Shown here: positions 32,780-45,041 of the stretch, one piece after another
Layout of the letters: each line of letters starts with the position of its first letter
How positions within the stretch are numbered: the first letter of the stretch is position 1
Assembly (NCBI GenBank): GCA_027943335.1
Contig: BSBK01006354.1
Coordinates: 177,001 to 241,000, forward strand
Length of the DNA: 64,000 bases
Direction: 5' to 3'
Source of the DNA: Chamaecyparis obtusa
Taxonomy: Eukaryota > Streptophyta > Pinopsida > Cupressales > Cupressaceae
Notes under the pieces: generated by a model
The model's input: the letters and a program-made list of their open reading frames with translations, nothing else
The model's database searches: none
What the model was told of the DNA's origin: nothing
Position numbers and translations under genes: made by a program

Positions 32780-33540
32780 ATAGTGTGTGTGTGAGACTAC
32801 ATAATATTTAAATCTTTCCAATATCTTTCTAATGCATCTGATATGTTTATCTAAAAACCATGTTTCCTTTTTTCCTTTCACAATCCCATTGATTACAATT
32901 TGTGAATCATCTCGAAGATGAATTTTCTTATATCCCTTTCATTTGGCCTCTTGGAGGGCAAAGATGGCCACCAAAAATTTTGCTACATTATTAGTTCCTT
33001 CCGATAGAGATCTAGTACCAATGGATAGAATGTTATTCTCTATATCTAGTGTACATCCTGCATCGCTCTTTCCCAGGTTTCCTTTTGAGGCACCATCGAA
33101 CTACACTTTGACCCATCCTTTTCCAAGCTTTCTATCAAATCTACCACTTTCTTCCCCCCAACTAAAGGATCAACCCTTGGGAGCCCCTGAACAGGCCTAT
33201 ACTAAATTAAGAGCCATTTCTTTTATAATTTTGAATCTTTCCTAGTGAAAGGTGTCTTTGACACATTGATTAGAGTCATTGCATTTCTCACTAGTTCTAA
33301 GATTGCACATTCAAGTCTTTGTGAGAATCATTCCCAAATTTCCTCCTTGTCCTAGAAAATTTTGCGGTTTTGTTCCTTCTAGATCTCCCATGCCACTGTA
33401 GAAGGAACCACCATCCAGATTGCAGCAAAGGTTGACAAACATCTAATATATGTCCAAGATTCAAAAAGTTCTTGAAACCTACTAGGAAGTGGGCCTGCCC
33501 ACCCTAACTTTTCCAACACAAACTTCCAACATTGTTTAGA
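32780..33540 (-). pseudogene. LINE ORF2 C-terminal RNase H domain
   Basis: The linker after the zinc-finger region (33540-33300) reads LGWAGPLPSRFQELFES and VPSTVAWEIWKEQNRKIF. RNase H then starts near 33125 with KGWVKV, a TAG, and FDGASKGNLGKSDAGCTL, followed by LSEGTNNVAKFLVAIFALQE and KIHLRDDSQIVINGIVKGKK. The Asp/Glu pattern of the plant LINE RNase H family is mostly kept. It would remove RNA from the hybrid during target-primed reverse transcription. Confidence 0.8.
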
Positions 33541-34768
33541 GAATTTACAATTGAGGAGTAGGTGATCTATGTTCTCCTCAGCCTCATGACATAAAAATAA
33601 TTTGCAGGGACTTGTGAATCCAAATTTCTATAGTCTTTCTCTAGTAAGGATCCACCCCTTTCCAGCTAGCCATGTAAAATCCCCTGCCTTGGGGAGACAC
33701 ACCTGGTGCCAACAAATTCTGAGGGCCCACTTTTCTCTAGAATCTTCATTTTCTAGCATCTTATATCCCAACCTCTCCGCACATATGCCACTTTGAGCAC
33801 AACACCAAATGATTCTATCTTCCTCCTCACTCATCACCACCTCTCTTTGATCCAATAATTTCTTGAATCTTGCCTCTACATCAGTCTCCAATCCCAATGT
33901 GCCCAGGTCTTTCCAACGCACACCTTCCCCATCTACTCGGTTGTTCAAGTCCACATAGTCCCTCACCATGGAACCCCACCTCGCCTTTGCAATTAACATA
34001 ACTTGTTCATTGTTCATCAGTGATTCCAAGCCATCCCACAAATCATTCCAAAAGTCTTCTTTTCTCCCATCCCCAACCAACTATGACATGTGTTTGGAGA
34101 TGACATCTCTACAACACCAAAGAGAAGATCCATGGGGTGGGTTGGAAATATTCAATATAGACTCCCTAATCCCCCCCTGTGAGGTATTTCTTGTAGATAA
34201 ATTACACCCATCTTTGGTTTGGTTTATTATACATGTCCCACACAAGCTTAGCACCCATTGCTTCATTCATGAGCCTCCAATTTCTCAAACCAGCACCACC
34301 ACAATATTTTGGCTTGCACAACTTATCCCATACTAAGAATGAAAATTTATCATTCTCACTATTATTTTTCCACAAGAACTTCCTCATCCTTTGCTCAATT
34401 TTCTTAATCACCTTGACTGGTAGTTGATTGCATGATAGAAAATGAGAATAGCCAAAACTATATATTTAAGAAGAGTTAATCTTCTTGCTAAGGTAAGCCA
34501 CCTAGATTTCCACCCTTCCACGACTTTGATACATTTATCAACCAAATTATTCTATAGAGACACCTTACCAACACTTGAAAAAAGGGGAACACCCAAGAGA
34601 TTTCTAGGTAGCTTACCTTTACGGACTCGAAACACACCAACAATCTCCCTTTGCAAATTTTTGCCAACATTGAAGATTTTTTTTATTTGTCCTATTTGAT
34701 GTCCTACCTTGATGCCACCCTATAGGATTACAACACTGATTTCATCACTCTTGCTTCTCTCAGAGATA
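33541..34768 (-). pseudogene. LINE ORF2: RT C-terminal part and zinc-finger region
   Basis: After the solo LTR the RT resumes with REARVMKSVL, then near 34630 KLPRNLLGVPLFSSVGKVSL and a stretch at 34535-34465 reading VEGWKSRWLTLARRLTLLKY, all typical of LINE RT thumb/C-terminus. Next come QRMRKFLWKNNSENDKFSF and GAGLRNWRLMNEAMGAKLVW (34400-34220), VGDGRKEDFWNDLWDG, and the zinc-finger region with KWALRICWHQVCLPKAGDFT and HEAEENIDHLLLNCKFSKQC. Several frame changes and stops are present. Confidence 0.82.
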
Positions 34769-34773
34769 CTTCT

Positions 34774-36366
34774 TGATGCATAGATCACATTGGTAGACTA
34801 GGACAAAGGACCAATCTCCCACAACTCTTCACAAGCTGATTCTAGACCATAACCAATCCTTACAACCTTTGAATATGGTAGATAACAACTATTTAGGGAT
34901 TTCTAAGCCCCTCTCCAATCTAGATCCCACTCTTAGGGTTATTTTCTAACGTCTCCAAATTAAGGCCTTAGGGACACTTTCCCTATTTTGGGCTAAATAA
35001 GAGAAATCTTCAACAAAGGTGTTACTTACCAAATCTAATGATTGGAACACCTTATTTTCCTCAAAAATACAAAGAATAAATCACAAGATTGTCCTCCCAA
35101 CTTCCACAAAACTCCAACCACAACTTCACCTACAAATCTTAGTAGGTCTTCAAACTTGCTTTCAGGTATGCAATCTTTGACCCCTAAAGAGTATAGAAAA
35201 ACTAAGACCAGATTTAGATACCCTTTTGGGTGTTTCAAATTTCCCCAAGTCTGCAAGCCTTGATCTTACTCCAACAACACTTAAACCACACTAGGTACAC
35301 ATACCTAATTAACCAAACTAGCCCTAGTTTACACAAGAGGTGGTTAAGGATGGGTGCATAAGACAAATGAAGTGTCTCATGAACCTTCAATACCCCTCAC
35401 TCACTCCAAATCCACTCTCAAACTAATCACTTCATTCAGTTCAGCAGACTGCACATCCTTTCTTCCAATTGTCTGACTGAACACATTGAGATGTTCAGTT
35501 TGGGGCTTGGTGAAAAACCTCCTTGCCGACTAGTTCCTATTGAGTGCTCTTGGAATAATAAATAATATACATCTAAATTTCATTCCCTAATAAATTAAGG
35601 GATTCCACCAGGGGAATTGCAAGTTAGACCCCCATTTGTGAGACAGGCCTGGTGAAACCCTCTTTCTTGACTGTCTCCACAAATTGGGTGATAACTATAC
35701 CTTCACAAACCCAAATGAATTCAAACCACTTGCATCAAAACATAGATTCACTAATGTTTTCAGCCATGTCAATTTCTATTACTAAATCTTTCGTACACGA
35801 CCGTACACAACCAGAATATCACAGGAAATTGATTGGTTTTTATTCAAATTCCACCACAAATTTGGTTTTTCAGTTTTCTCCTCTTGCAGAGGTCTTGAGA
35901 TGATTAAATACATCCCAAGATGGGTTCCAACCAGTCCCTTATCAGTTTTGATCATTGGTAACCACATTTAAACTTCTCGAGCAACTTTTCAAAAGTAGCT
36001 CAAGCAAGTTTTGCAACTTTTTGTTGCAACTTTTACAAAATTGACAAATTGCTCATCAAATGGCTCACAATGTGATCGTTGATAATGATCCAAGTCATAG
36101 ACACCCTAAATGATTGAAAACATCAAAATCAAGCCTAAAACCTCATAAACACTTAAAAACCCTATCTCATCTATCCCTAAGAAACTTATAAGTCAAGTGG
36201 ACTAAGGCATCCCAAGGCTTATAGACATGGCTATGGGATCCTTGACCACACAAATGGCTTGAAACATTTAAGGGATGATCTCTAGGATCCATCTACCTTA
36301 TTACAAAGTCAAAACAACCAAAAACATAAGAAACATCATGGATGATGCCTTGGGTGCCCTGCACCA
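34774..36366. mobile_element. solo-LTR-like insertion in the LINE RT gene
   Basis: 1593 bp, starting TGATGCATAG and ending GGTGCCCTGCACCA on the plus strand (TG...CA), with perfect target duplication CTTCT (34769-34773 and 36367-36371). On either side the LINE RT sequence is continuous in one frame: the catalytic-loop segment lies just above 36372 and the next RT helix just below 34768. No gene is visible inside; short frames on both strands show no domain. The family was not identified. Confidence 0.85.
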
Positions 36367-36371
36367 CTTCT

Positions 36372-37149
36372 CCTACTAAAAAGGTGTCATTCACAAACTA
36401 TGAATGGGTGGATGGGTCAAATACATAGAAATCCTCAATCCTTTCCACCTTCCTAGTTCTCTTTGTTTCACAATGCTTCTCCCTAGCACTTCTACCAATA
36501 ATATAAATAAAAAAAGGGCAATTGGATCCCCCTACCACAACCCCCTAGAAGTAGGAAAGAATCCTTGAGGGCTACCATTGACCAAAAGAGACATTTTATA
36601 ATCTCCTATCATAATTTTAATCCAACCAATCCATTTTTTACTAAAAATGAACCTTTTTAGAACTTTAAAAAGAAAAGACCTGTTCACCCGATCATACGCT
36701 TTCCTGATGTCTAGTTTCAACAACATTGTACTCATCTTTCCAGTGGCAACGGAGTGAAACATCTCATGAGCCACAATAATACCATTAGTAATTTTCCTTC
36801 CAGGGGTGAATCTGCTTTGCTTTGGAGAAATGAGCTTGTCCAACACTTTTTTCAATTGATTAGCAATAATTTTTGAGAAGATCTTATAGGCAGTGTTACA
36901 TAAAGAGATCGGTCAAAAATTCTCTAACCTCCCAAGAAACTCCTTATTGATGAAATTCCAAAATTTTTGATAGAAGAAAGCCTGAAACCCATCAGGTCCT
37001 GATGCCTTGTCTCCAGCTAATCCAAAAATATCTTCTCTCAAAGTTCCTTGATCCTAACTTTTGCTACCAATATTTCATTATTTGCCTTAGTAATTTTGGG
37101 TTCAATTGCATCTAGAGTGTCATCCCTTTGCCTTGTTTAGTTAGTTTCC
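36372..37149 (-). pseudogene. LINE ORF2 reverse transcriptase, N-terminal and catalytic part
   Basis: It starts with the LINE RT motif AGDKASGPDGFQAFFYQKFW near 37015 and PISLCNTAYKIFSKIIANQL; an open stretch 36855-36532 then carries KQSRFTPGRKITNGIIVAHE, LLKLDIRKAYDRVNRSFLFK (first catalytic Asp) and NGSPQGFFPTSRGL. Near 36400 the catalytic loop reads FVNDTFLVGEV where the family has two Asp (FxDD), so one catalytic Asp is Asn. Frame changes and stops are present. It is cut at 36371 by the solo-LTR-like insertion. Confidence 0.87.
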
Positions 37150-38380
37150 TTCACACTGCAAAGCTAAGAGAAAAATTCCATAATGTATTCATTAATCTCC
37201 TGAGGATCTATGATATCTCTACCTTGGGATGTTCAGAGATTAAAGTTTTTTTTACTTGACCTTCTCATCTTAACAAAGCAATGGAAGAATTTTGTATTTT
37301 TGTCTCCAACTCTCAAGCAAGTTTCTCCTGATTTCTATTTCTAGAATACCTCCTCTCATGCTAATAGTTGTCCATACTTCCTCATAAGATCCTTTTCATT
37401 TTCATAGTAAACCTCTTCCATACCATCTTTATAACCTTACTATTCGATGCAACAATATGGCCTTCAATGATCTCTTTCTCCTTAAAGATGTTCTTGAAGT
37501 AGTCCCTATTCCAGATATTCAAAAGTTTCTTGATGTGTTGAATCTTTTTGAAAAATTTAAAACTCTTATTGTCTTCTACCACTCGAGCTGAAATTGACCA
37601 ATCCCTTACCATCTCATAAAAGTCTTCCTCCCACAACCACATTTGTTCAAAATTGAAAGGATTCTTTCTTGGTGTACCATCTTTGACAACCTTTACCAAT
37701 ACATGATAGTGGTCCAAGGTAGATAAAGGTAGGATCTCTGCTTCAAACATCACTTGCAAATTATCCCAATCTCCCCAAATAAAAAAATGATCTAATATCT
37801 CTACAATTATTGATAATCTTTCTCTATGGTTAGTCCAGTTGTACTTACCCTTCTTTGGTTTGACCTCCCAAAGCCCATTGTTAGCCACAAAATCCTAAAA
37901 GTCCCTTTGTACTCTCCCCAATTTGCCAACACCACCTCTCTTATCTATTGTCTCAAGAGTTTCATGGAAGTCCGCTGCCAAAATTACACTCTCTTGCTAA
38001 ATCGACCTACATACCTCTGTCAGTTTGTTCTAGATTCCCATCTTGGCCTCTGAACTGGTTGGTCCATACACATTAATCATATAAAATCCCACATTATAAA
38101 GCAAAAGATGAGCTTTAATCATCATCTAATTCTTCCCTTGATCTACCAAATTCACTTTAACTATTCTAGGATTCCATGATAAGCCCAGACCCCCAGAGAC
38201 ACCAACAGAATCCACAAAACATCCAAACCACCTAAATCTCACCCCTAATAATCTAGTAGCCACCTCCTTACTCACTTTTGTTTCTTGTAGACACACGATA
38301 TCTAGTTTAGTTTGATCAAAATACCATTTGATCAAACATCTTTTGTCGGGGGCATTACAACCCCACGTTAGGAGACTCAT
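37150..38380 (-). pseudogene. LINE ORF2 start: APE-type endonuclease
   Basis: ATG at 38380-38378 overlaps the ORF1 stop by one base. The start MSLLTWGCNAPDKRCLIKWY and KLDIVCLQETK (catalytic Glu) match the plant L1 endonuclease. Then LAADFHETLETIDKRGG, KYNWTNHRERLSIIVEILDH and LSTLDHYHVLVKV follow; in the family the last two Asp/Asn-containing motifs read GDFN and SDHxP, so both are altered. The linker to RT contains KNTKFFHCFVKMRR (about 37270). In-frame stops near 38125, 38025, 38000 and 37895 include Gln/Arg-type TAG and TGA. Confidence 0.85.
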
Positions 38381-38755
38381 TATTCTCCAGGAGGGAAAAG
38401 GTACCTCCTGAATCTCAATTTATGTTGTCCTTTTATGCTACCAGCTTCTATAAGCAATTTTTGGACTGATTTCCTACCTCTTTTTTTCTTACCACCTTTG
38501 GTACTCTTAGAGCCTCTTCCTGCCTTCTTTTGCAGCGATCTAGGGGTGAGAACAAAATCTTCACCCATAGACTCTTCTACCGAGGCATTAACATCTTCAA
38601 AATATTTCTCCACATTTGTATCCTTTGATAGCAATCCTAGACACATGACCTCTCTAGGAATCAAAACTCATATGTCTTTGAAAATAACCTCTTCATTTTT
38701 GTCTTCCTCCAAACACACCCCTTGTGCTCTTGAGCACTTCTCATTGGCTCCACAC
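38380..38755 (-). pseudogene. LINE ORF1, C-terminal basic tail
   Basis: Open from 38664 to the TAA at 38382-38380. An acidic part (YFEDVNASVEESMGEDF) is followed by a very basic part (GRGSKSTKGGKKKRGRKSVQ), as in many nucleic-acid-binding ORF1 proteins. Its stop shares an A with the ORF2 start (TAATG). The upstream part of ORF1 is separated by the solo LTR at 38761-39919. Confidence 0.65.
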
Positions 38756-38760
38756 CTAAT

Positions 38761-39919
38761 TGTTAGAAAGTAAAGATCCCCAAGATAACTGAGAGGGGGG
38801 GGTGAATCATTTATTAGATAATTTAACCATTCAACTACTTTAAACAATATAATCAATGTACTAATCAACCATAGAAAGATAACCATACACAATTGCACAA
38901 TAACACAAGATATGTTGACTAGGGAACCTCTTGAAAAGAGTAAACCCCGGTGGGAATGATGCCCACAAAATGATGCACTAATATGAAAGTTCCTTGTTAG
39001 AGGATGGACCTTTCTAGGAGTCTTATGAAATACATTCAGTACATATAAATCCCTATTAGGAGATTTTGAATCCCTGTTAAAAGATTCTAACCCGGTTAAG
39101 AGTTTATGGAAGACAGAAGGACCCACTGCCCAAACAGCTTCAAGGCAAGATCTCTGAACCCACTATCCAAAAGATCTTAGAATTATTCAATAGAATAATA
39201 TGAAATATATTACCTCCTTAACACTGTTCCAAAACTGCACTCTCTACTACATAAGATCACAATTCTAGATCTCTGTACTCACAAATCTTCTTTCATCACT
39301 GAATTAGCTCTTTTCTTCACTTCATGCATATATTCGCATCTCAATCTTCATAGTACATATTGTAACAAGGAAAAAATTCCTTCTTATATACCAAACTCAA
39401 ATAATTACAAATGAGTCGGTCCTCAATTACAAAATAATAAATTCTACACGCTACACACAAAACTTCACATAAAACTGTCGGCTTCCAGATACTGTAACTT
39501 TCTCCAAACTTATTTTTGAAGTTTTCACTATGAACCACATCATCATTAATGAGTCTCCAACATCCCTTTAACCGTGCAAAATTAGATTCCATCCCAGCTA
39601 AGAGATATCCTCCGATTTCTGAAAATCGCTTCACATAAACACTGTCTAAACACTGCTTTTACCAAAATGCTCATAACTCTCATAAATGAATGAATTTATT
39701 TTTGCATTGTTAACCATAGGTTAATAACACACCAAAGAACATACCATCAACTGTGCAAAAGCCAATCTACAATACAACATGTGTGCAAAACAAAACTGTA
39801 CCTGCTTTCCTGCTAATATCCAAAATATCATTGTGTTGACATCATGACAATCCAAGTCATGAATGCAACAACAACTGCTATAGAATGACTACCAAAATAC
39901 TTTGCATTCATTCCTAACA
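38761..39919. mobile_element. solo copia LTR (related to Cp1 LTR) in LINE ORF1
   Basis: 1159 bp, TGTTAGAAAG to CATTCCTAACA, with perfect target duplication CTAAT (38756-38760 and 39920-39924). The start shares with the Cp1 LTR the block GATAACTGAGAGGGGGGG...TGAATCA and the later AACCCCGGTGGGAAT block, so it belongs to a related copia family, in the same orientation as the Cp1 LTRs. Confidence 0.92.
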
Positions 39920-39924
39920 CTAAT

Positions 39925-41289
39925 AACTTTCTATTTCTATAAGCCTATCTTGCCCAACCTTTTGGAAATCTAGATAAAATACCATGTTCCTGTCAAGAGT
40001 CTATCCCACTAGTAAATGGATTTCCCTCATCCAAATCGTTATCCCTAACAAGATTCACCTTCTTGCCCACTGGAATGAGCACTATCTTTGTGATAAAAGT
40101 ATTTCCTAGTGCATCATAACACCCACCCTACTCTAAATTACTCTATAGGCTCCATTTTCTCCTTACTAGTTAAAGCTTGCAAATATTCTTTCTCAAGAGG
40201 GGAGCTCTTAGCATGCTCGATTTCCACCTATTTTGTGGACCTATTGAGATCTATATTACTCAGTGTCGAGCCCAGGAAGTCCAATACTTCCTCAGTGGAT
40301 CATACCATGTCTTCCTTGTGACCTTTATTCTGAGAGGCCCGTGCTAAAAGTGTTTCCCCTAGATACTCTTCTTTATCTTTTCCCTTTTCTTGAGTAGTAA
40401 AATCTTCCTTACCATGACCCCATCTCTTGCACTTCTCACATTGTTCCATTATTTCTTCCACCTTAATCTCTTGCCACCAATAACCTTCTGAGGTATGAAT
40501 CTCAATCACATGAGGTAAAGGCAGATTGAGTTTCCATGTAATATAGATGCATGCATACATGCTAAAATCCTTTATGTCTATTACTTCATCCTTACAAATA
40601 TATTTGCATAGCCTATCTCCTATTTGTTTGAAAATCTCCTCATGCTAGTATTCATGTTGAAGGTTGTACATTCTAACCCCGATCGAGATATCTTCAATAT
40701 ACGTGCTTAGGGTTAAAATTAGGAGACTAGTCCCTAATATAAAAGCCTATACCACCCATCATAAAAGGAACATTGAGTAGAATCCTTTTCTTTTCATGTT
40801 TTTCTCCAGTTTTGATTAAGAAGAAACCATTAGTTAGAGATTTGAGAATAAAATTCTCACCCCATTTCTCATTGACCCATTGATAAATTCTTGAATACGT
40901 TGGCCAACCACCACCTCATTTCAAAAAGAAATCCATCTCCCTCAAAGTTTTGTCATTCTCCAACCAAACCTCAGAGTCAATCCTAATGTCTGCAACCCTT
41001 TTGTCAGTTGTTTGTGACTTTGAGGGAATCATTTCCTTCATTGCGGTTTGTTGTTTTAGGATCCATCTCTAATTCCCATCTCCATTTGGCTTGTGAATGA
41101 CGCCTATGAAAATCCTTGCATCCCCCCATTTAGAGCCATTGATCCTTCTTTCGTTCACTTTCTTTTCAAAAACCCTATTGCTTCCTGCATCATATTTTAG
41201 AGGCTCCCATGCCTGTTGCGGGGGGTACCATGGAAGATTTCCTTCCCTTCTTCTTGCCAAATGATTGCCATTAGTCTATTGCCCTCCAT
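39925..41289 (-). pseudogene. LINE ORF1, main part (DUF4283-like region and zinc knuckle)
   Basis: Candidate ATG at 41289-41287. Open stretches in different frames include GNLPWYPPQQAWEPLKYDAG (from 41260), then near 40890-40740 a region resembling DUF4283 of plant LINE ORF1 (YQWVNEKWGENFILKSLTNG, KRILLNVPFMMGGIGFYIRD), and near 40450-40400 a zinc knuckle CEKCKRWGHGKEDF in which the last Cys of CCHC is Phe. ORF1 of L1 elements binds the element RNA. Frameshifts and stops are frequent. Confidence 0.7.
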
Positions 41290-41354
41290 GATTGTATAGT
41301 CTGTGAAACCCTCGACCTCTCCTCCGCTTCACCAATTTTTCTTGACATAGCAGG

Positions 41355-43560
41355 TTTGTTAAGCATCATGGATTTAAAATAGGTATTAATCATAAGGTCC
41401 ATGCCTTTAAAATATTAAATAAAGTCTTTAAACAACATAAAAGTCTTAAATGGAAGATCATAAAATGGGGCTCATTAAATAGGATCAATAGTAGTGAGCT
41501 TGAATGCTCAATTTGGATAGACTTTTTCAAATTGATAAGGCCCTAGCTAGTGATTTTGAAACTTACCTTTGTGGTCTTCATATCGAGAATCATACAACAA
41601 CACTCAGTACTTTTCATGGAATTCTTTATTCTTGATATAATCATCATGTCATTTTGTTCTTTTCTATTGCACAAGTTATATATAGTGTACTACTTCCATG
41701 AGTAAATAATCAAGTGAATTTAAATATTATAGGAATTCTTTTTGGGCTTGGGTAAGATCTATTTCTAATTCAAGTGTTCTGCATGGAGTCTTGTACTCAA
41801 ATTCAATAGGAAGAATGACATTTTTACCATAAACCAATTCATAGGGGGTAAATCTTGTGGTTGTTTTCCATATTGTTCTATATGCCCAGGTTGCATCAGG
41901 TAAATGAGAAACCCAATCTCACCTATGAATCTACACTATCTTGGTGAGGATATTGTAAATCTCTTTGTTTGTGACCTCTACTTGTCTATTGGATTGTGGA
42001 TGGTAGGGTGAAGATCTGTTGTGCTTTATTTGATATTCTCATACCAATTGTGCAATAAGATCAAATGCAAATTTTGGTCTCTGGTCAGTGAAATTTTTCC
42101 TTAGGTCACCACACCAAGTAAATATCTCCTCATATATAATTTATATAACTTTATAATCCCTAGCATGTGTTAAAGCCTTTACCTCAACCCATTTTGTGAG
42201 ATATTTAGTACATACTAGAATATCAAATTTTATATTTAATATGGGTTCAATAGGGCCAGTAAATTCAAGTTTGAATCTATCGAAGGGTGTAACCACTAAC
42301 TATGGTTGCAAGGGCATCTCATCACTCCTTTTAGGTTGTCCCATTCTTTTACATCTATCACATCTTATATATTATATGGAGACCTTGTGGAGAGTAAGCC
42401 AATAGTACCCTGCATTAATAATTTTAAGTGTTGTCCTCTTAGTTGCAAAGTAACCACCAAAATTATCATCATGACATATTTCTCATATTCTTTTAATCAT
42501 ATTTACATAACATGATCTTAGGTCTAATATAGAACAAATTAACTGCAATCAAAGAATAGGAGAATGTGTGCTGAACAAGTTGCTTCTTCTCTTTTGGAGA
42601 AAAGTGAGGCGGGGTATGCCTTGCGACCAAGTAATTAGTTATGTTATTATACCAATGATAAAAAGTGGTAAGATAAAATAGATGTTCATTAGGGAATGAG
42701 TCATCTATTAACAATAACTCATTTATTAATGGATCATATGATGAACTTGGTAACCTAGAAAGAAAGTTCGTTACCACATTGGACGTCCCTAGTTTATCCA
42801 AAATTGTAATGTCAAACTCTTGTAACAACAAGAGCCATATCACTAGATTCCCATTGACCATTTTTTTATTCATGATATACCTTATGACTTCATGATTAGA
42901 GTGAACAAATATATCATAACCAGAAATGTAGGGTTTGAATTTGTTTATTGCACAAATAACAACAAGCATTTCTTTTTCTATAACAATACAATTTACCTTG
43001 TTTCCTTGTGGATTATTACTTGTGTAATAGATAACATATTCTAAATTGCCTTCTTTTTGACCCAAAACAACTCCTATAGAAAAATTAGATGCACTAATAT
43101 GTATGTGGAATGGTAGCTTCCAATTAGGTCCTCTAGGAATTGATTATTGTTTGAGAACCTTTTTGAGGTATTCAAATGACTATTTCCAACCATTGGTCCA
43201 TTTAAACTCTGTGTCCTTTATCAACAATACATAAAAAGGGTGATACTATGAAATGACCAAGAACTACACCCTTTATACCCTATTCTAATATGAAATGAAC
43301 AAGAACTACACCCTTTTCCATTGTCATAAAATATTTCTCATGAATGAGGGAGAAGTTGTGGTCTTGACATTACCTTCTCCAAAGTGGTCAATGCCTCTTC
43401 AAAAGAATCACCATAAGTTGTAAAACTATCCATATAAATCTCCATTATTTCATGTGCATTTTTAGAAAAAATACATTACATAAACCAAATGGCAATACTA
43501 ATATGCATAAGTCTCCCATGGGAAAGTAAATTTTGTTGTATTATGATCTTCATGAGCTAT
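41355..43560 (-). pseudogene. Ty3/gypsy pol remnant: RT C-part, RNase H, integrase (Athila-like)
   Basis: Sense order on the minus strand: RT (43560-43200) with KFTFPWETYAY and a decayed thumb; RNase H (43120-42740) with NLEYVIYYTSNNPQGNKVNC, EKEMLVVICAINKFKPYISG, NGNLVIWLLLLQEFDITILD and NFLSRLPSSSYD; integrase zinc region and core (42480-41800) with RCKRMGQPKRSDEMPLQP, KYLTKWVEVKALTHARDYKV and SSPYHPQSNRQVEVTNKEIY; integrase C-terminus (41640-41440) with VLLYDSRYEDHKGKFQNH. The 573-bp stretch 43065-42493 is open. The N-terminal RT part is missing; a copia fragment abuts at 43561. It may belong with element D beyond the LINE. Confidence 0.75.
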
Positions 43561-43930
43561 TTTACAAATTAGGCACTTACAAGTTCCATACAAAACAAAC
43601 TAATAGAAAATATTGTCTAATAAAGACTAAAAAAACAAAACCAAATAATAGCAAATGTTAACAAACTAAGAATACATATATAATGATTAATATGCCAACA
43701 TTACCCCTTATTATATCATTATTTTAAAGTACTAATAATAGAATCCTAAAGGTTTGCAACTTCACACATGCAAGAGGATTGGTGGAGATCTCAATATGTT
43801 GTTCTTGAGTAGACTATAAGTGGAGTTGAATATTATTTTTGTTGAACATGTTCTTGAATGAAGTGGTAGTTAAATTCAATGTGCTTGTTACATTCTTTAT
43901 TTTGTATTGCCATATACTCATCCATGCTAT
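43561..43930 (-). mobile_element. Cp3: copia 3' fragment
   Basis: The minus strand carries the end of copia RNase H (NKHIEFNYHFIQEHVQ near 43920-43870; then degenerate sequence near 43800-43750), a polypurine tract (sense AATAAGGGGTAA, 43701-43712) and a TGTTGGCATATT LTR start at 43700. The LTR is only about 140 bp before gypsy RT sequence begins at 43560, so it is truncated or the boundary is blurred. Confidence 0.5.
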
Positions 43931-44675
43931 CATCTACTTTATATTTATTTTTTAATATCTACTTATATCTAATTTATTTTTTATTGAACAAGCTCCCAAG
44001 TCTTGTTTTTTATTAGAGATTTATTTTATGCATGTATAATTACTTTCTAAGTATTTTATTATAATTCTTCCTGAATATTATATGGTTCAAAATTATCAAT
44101 AACTAAATGTAATTAGTGCTAGATTACTCATTATGAATCATGTTGTGAATCCTTCAACTAAGTTTAGAGTGTGTAGGACTCCATCTAACCTTGCATCACA
44201 AATGGTACAAGCTTTTGGATATGCAAGAACACTGATTAATGTGATTTTTATAAAGAAAGGCTCATTGCCAAAGGACTCACTATATAAAGAGAGACAAGTC
44301 ACTACCAGAGAAGAAAACAAAAGAGAATAAATCCACTACTAATAAGCAACACCAACTCAATACTCTAATCTTTACACCAATAGATAACACATGAATGTGC
44401 ACACTATTCACAAATACTCTTCACAATAACTCAACCAATCAGGGAGACAAATCATCTTCCATATGTCTTCTTCACATAAGTACGCACTTATACAAAAATA
44501 TACACAAGTATATAAATTCCACTCTCCACTTTCTCAACCACCCATGATCTATAATGATTTGTCCTTTATTTATATCAATATATAACTTATGGAGCCTCCC
44601 ATAGTTAACTAGACAACTAGCCAAATATAATTTTAAATAGGTCGCAACTAAACATTCCCATGGTGGGGAGGAATG
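43931..44675. other. unassigned AT-rich region
   Basis: Short frames on both strands (for example 44133-44330) overlap each other and show no domain. The part 44340-44640 looks like LTR sequence in style, but I found no ends or duplication. Confidence 0.4.
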
Positions 44676-44973
44676 AGAAGTGACAAACTAGATAACTAAG
44701 AGAGAATAAGAGGAGAGAGAATAAGAGATAATAGAGGAGGGAGATAATTATAGGGGTAATAAGGGAGAAGAGATAGCGAGGGAGAGACTAATAAAAAAAG
44801 GTACCTAGAGAGAGGAGAGAGAAGTCACAAAGAGAAGAGAGAGGGAGATAGAGAGATAGAGGGAAGTATCAATACATGTGCCACAACACCCTTGATTGTC
44901 TATACTTTAAACCATGTATCATCAATCTTGTATCCTGAAACCTATACTCTCAATCCTATATCATACACCCTAT

Positions 44974-45041
<68 letters not shown>

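Larger units (their letters stand above)
31519..41343 (-). mobile_element. L1-type LINE, near full length but inactive
   Basis: Minus-strand order: ORF1 with DUF4283-like region and zinc knuckle, ORF2 with APE endonuclease, RT, zinc-finger region and RNase H, a further coding-like segment, then an A-rich 3' end (sense TTATAAAAAAAA at 31526-31519). A candidate 11-bp target duplication with one mismatch flanks it: GACATAGAAGG (31508-31518) and GACATAGCAGG (41344-41354). Two solo LTRs (34774-36366 and 38761-39919) interrupt it. Plant L1 elements with RNase H have this domain order. Many stops and frameshifts make it dead. Confidence 0.88.
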
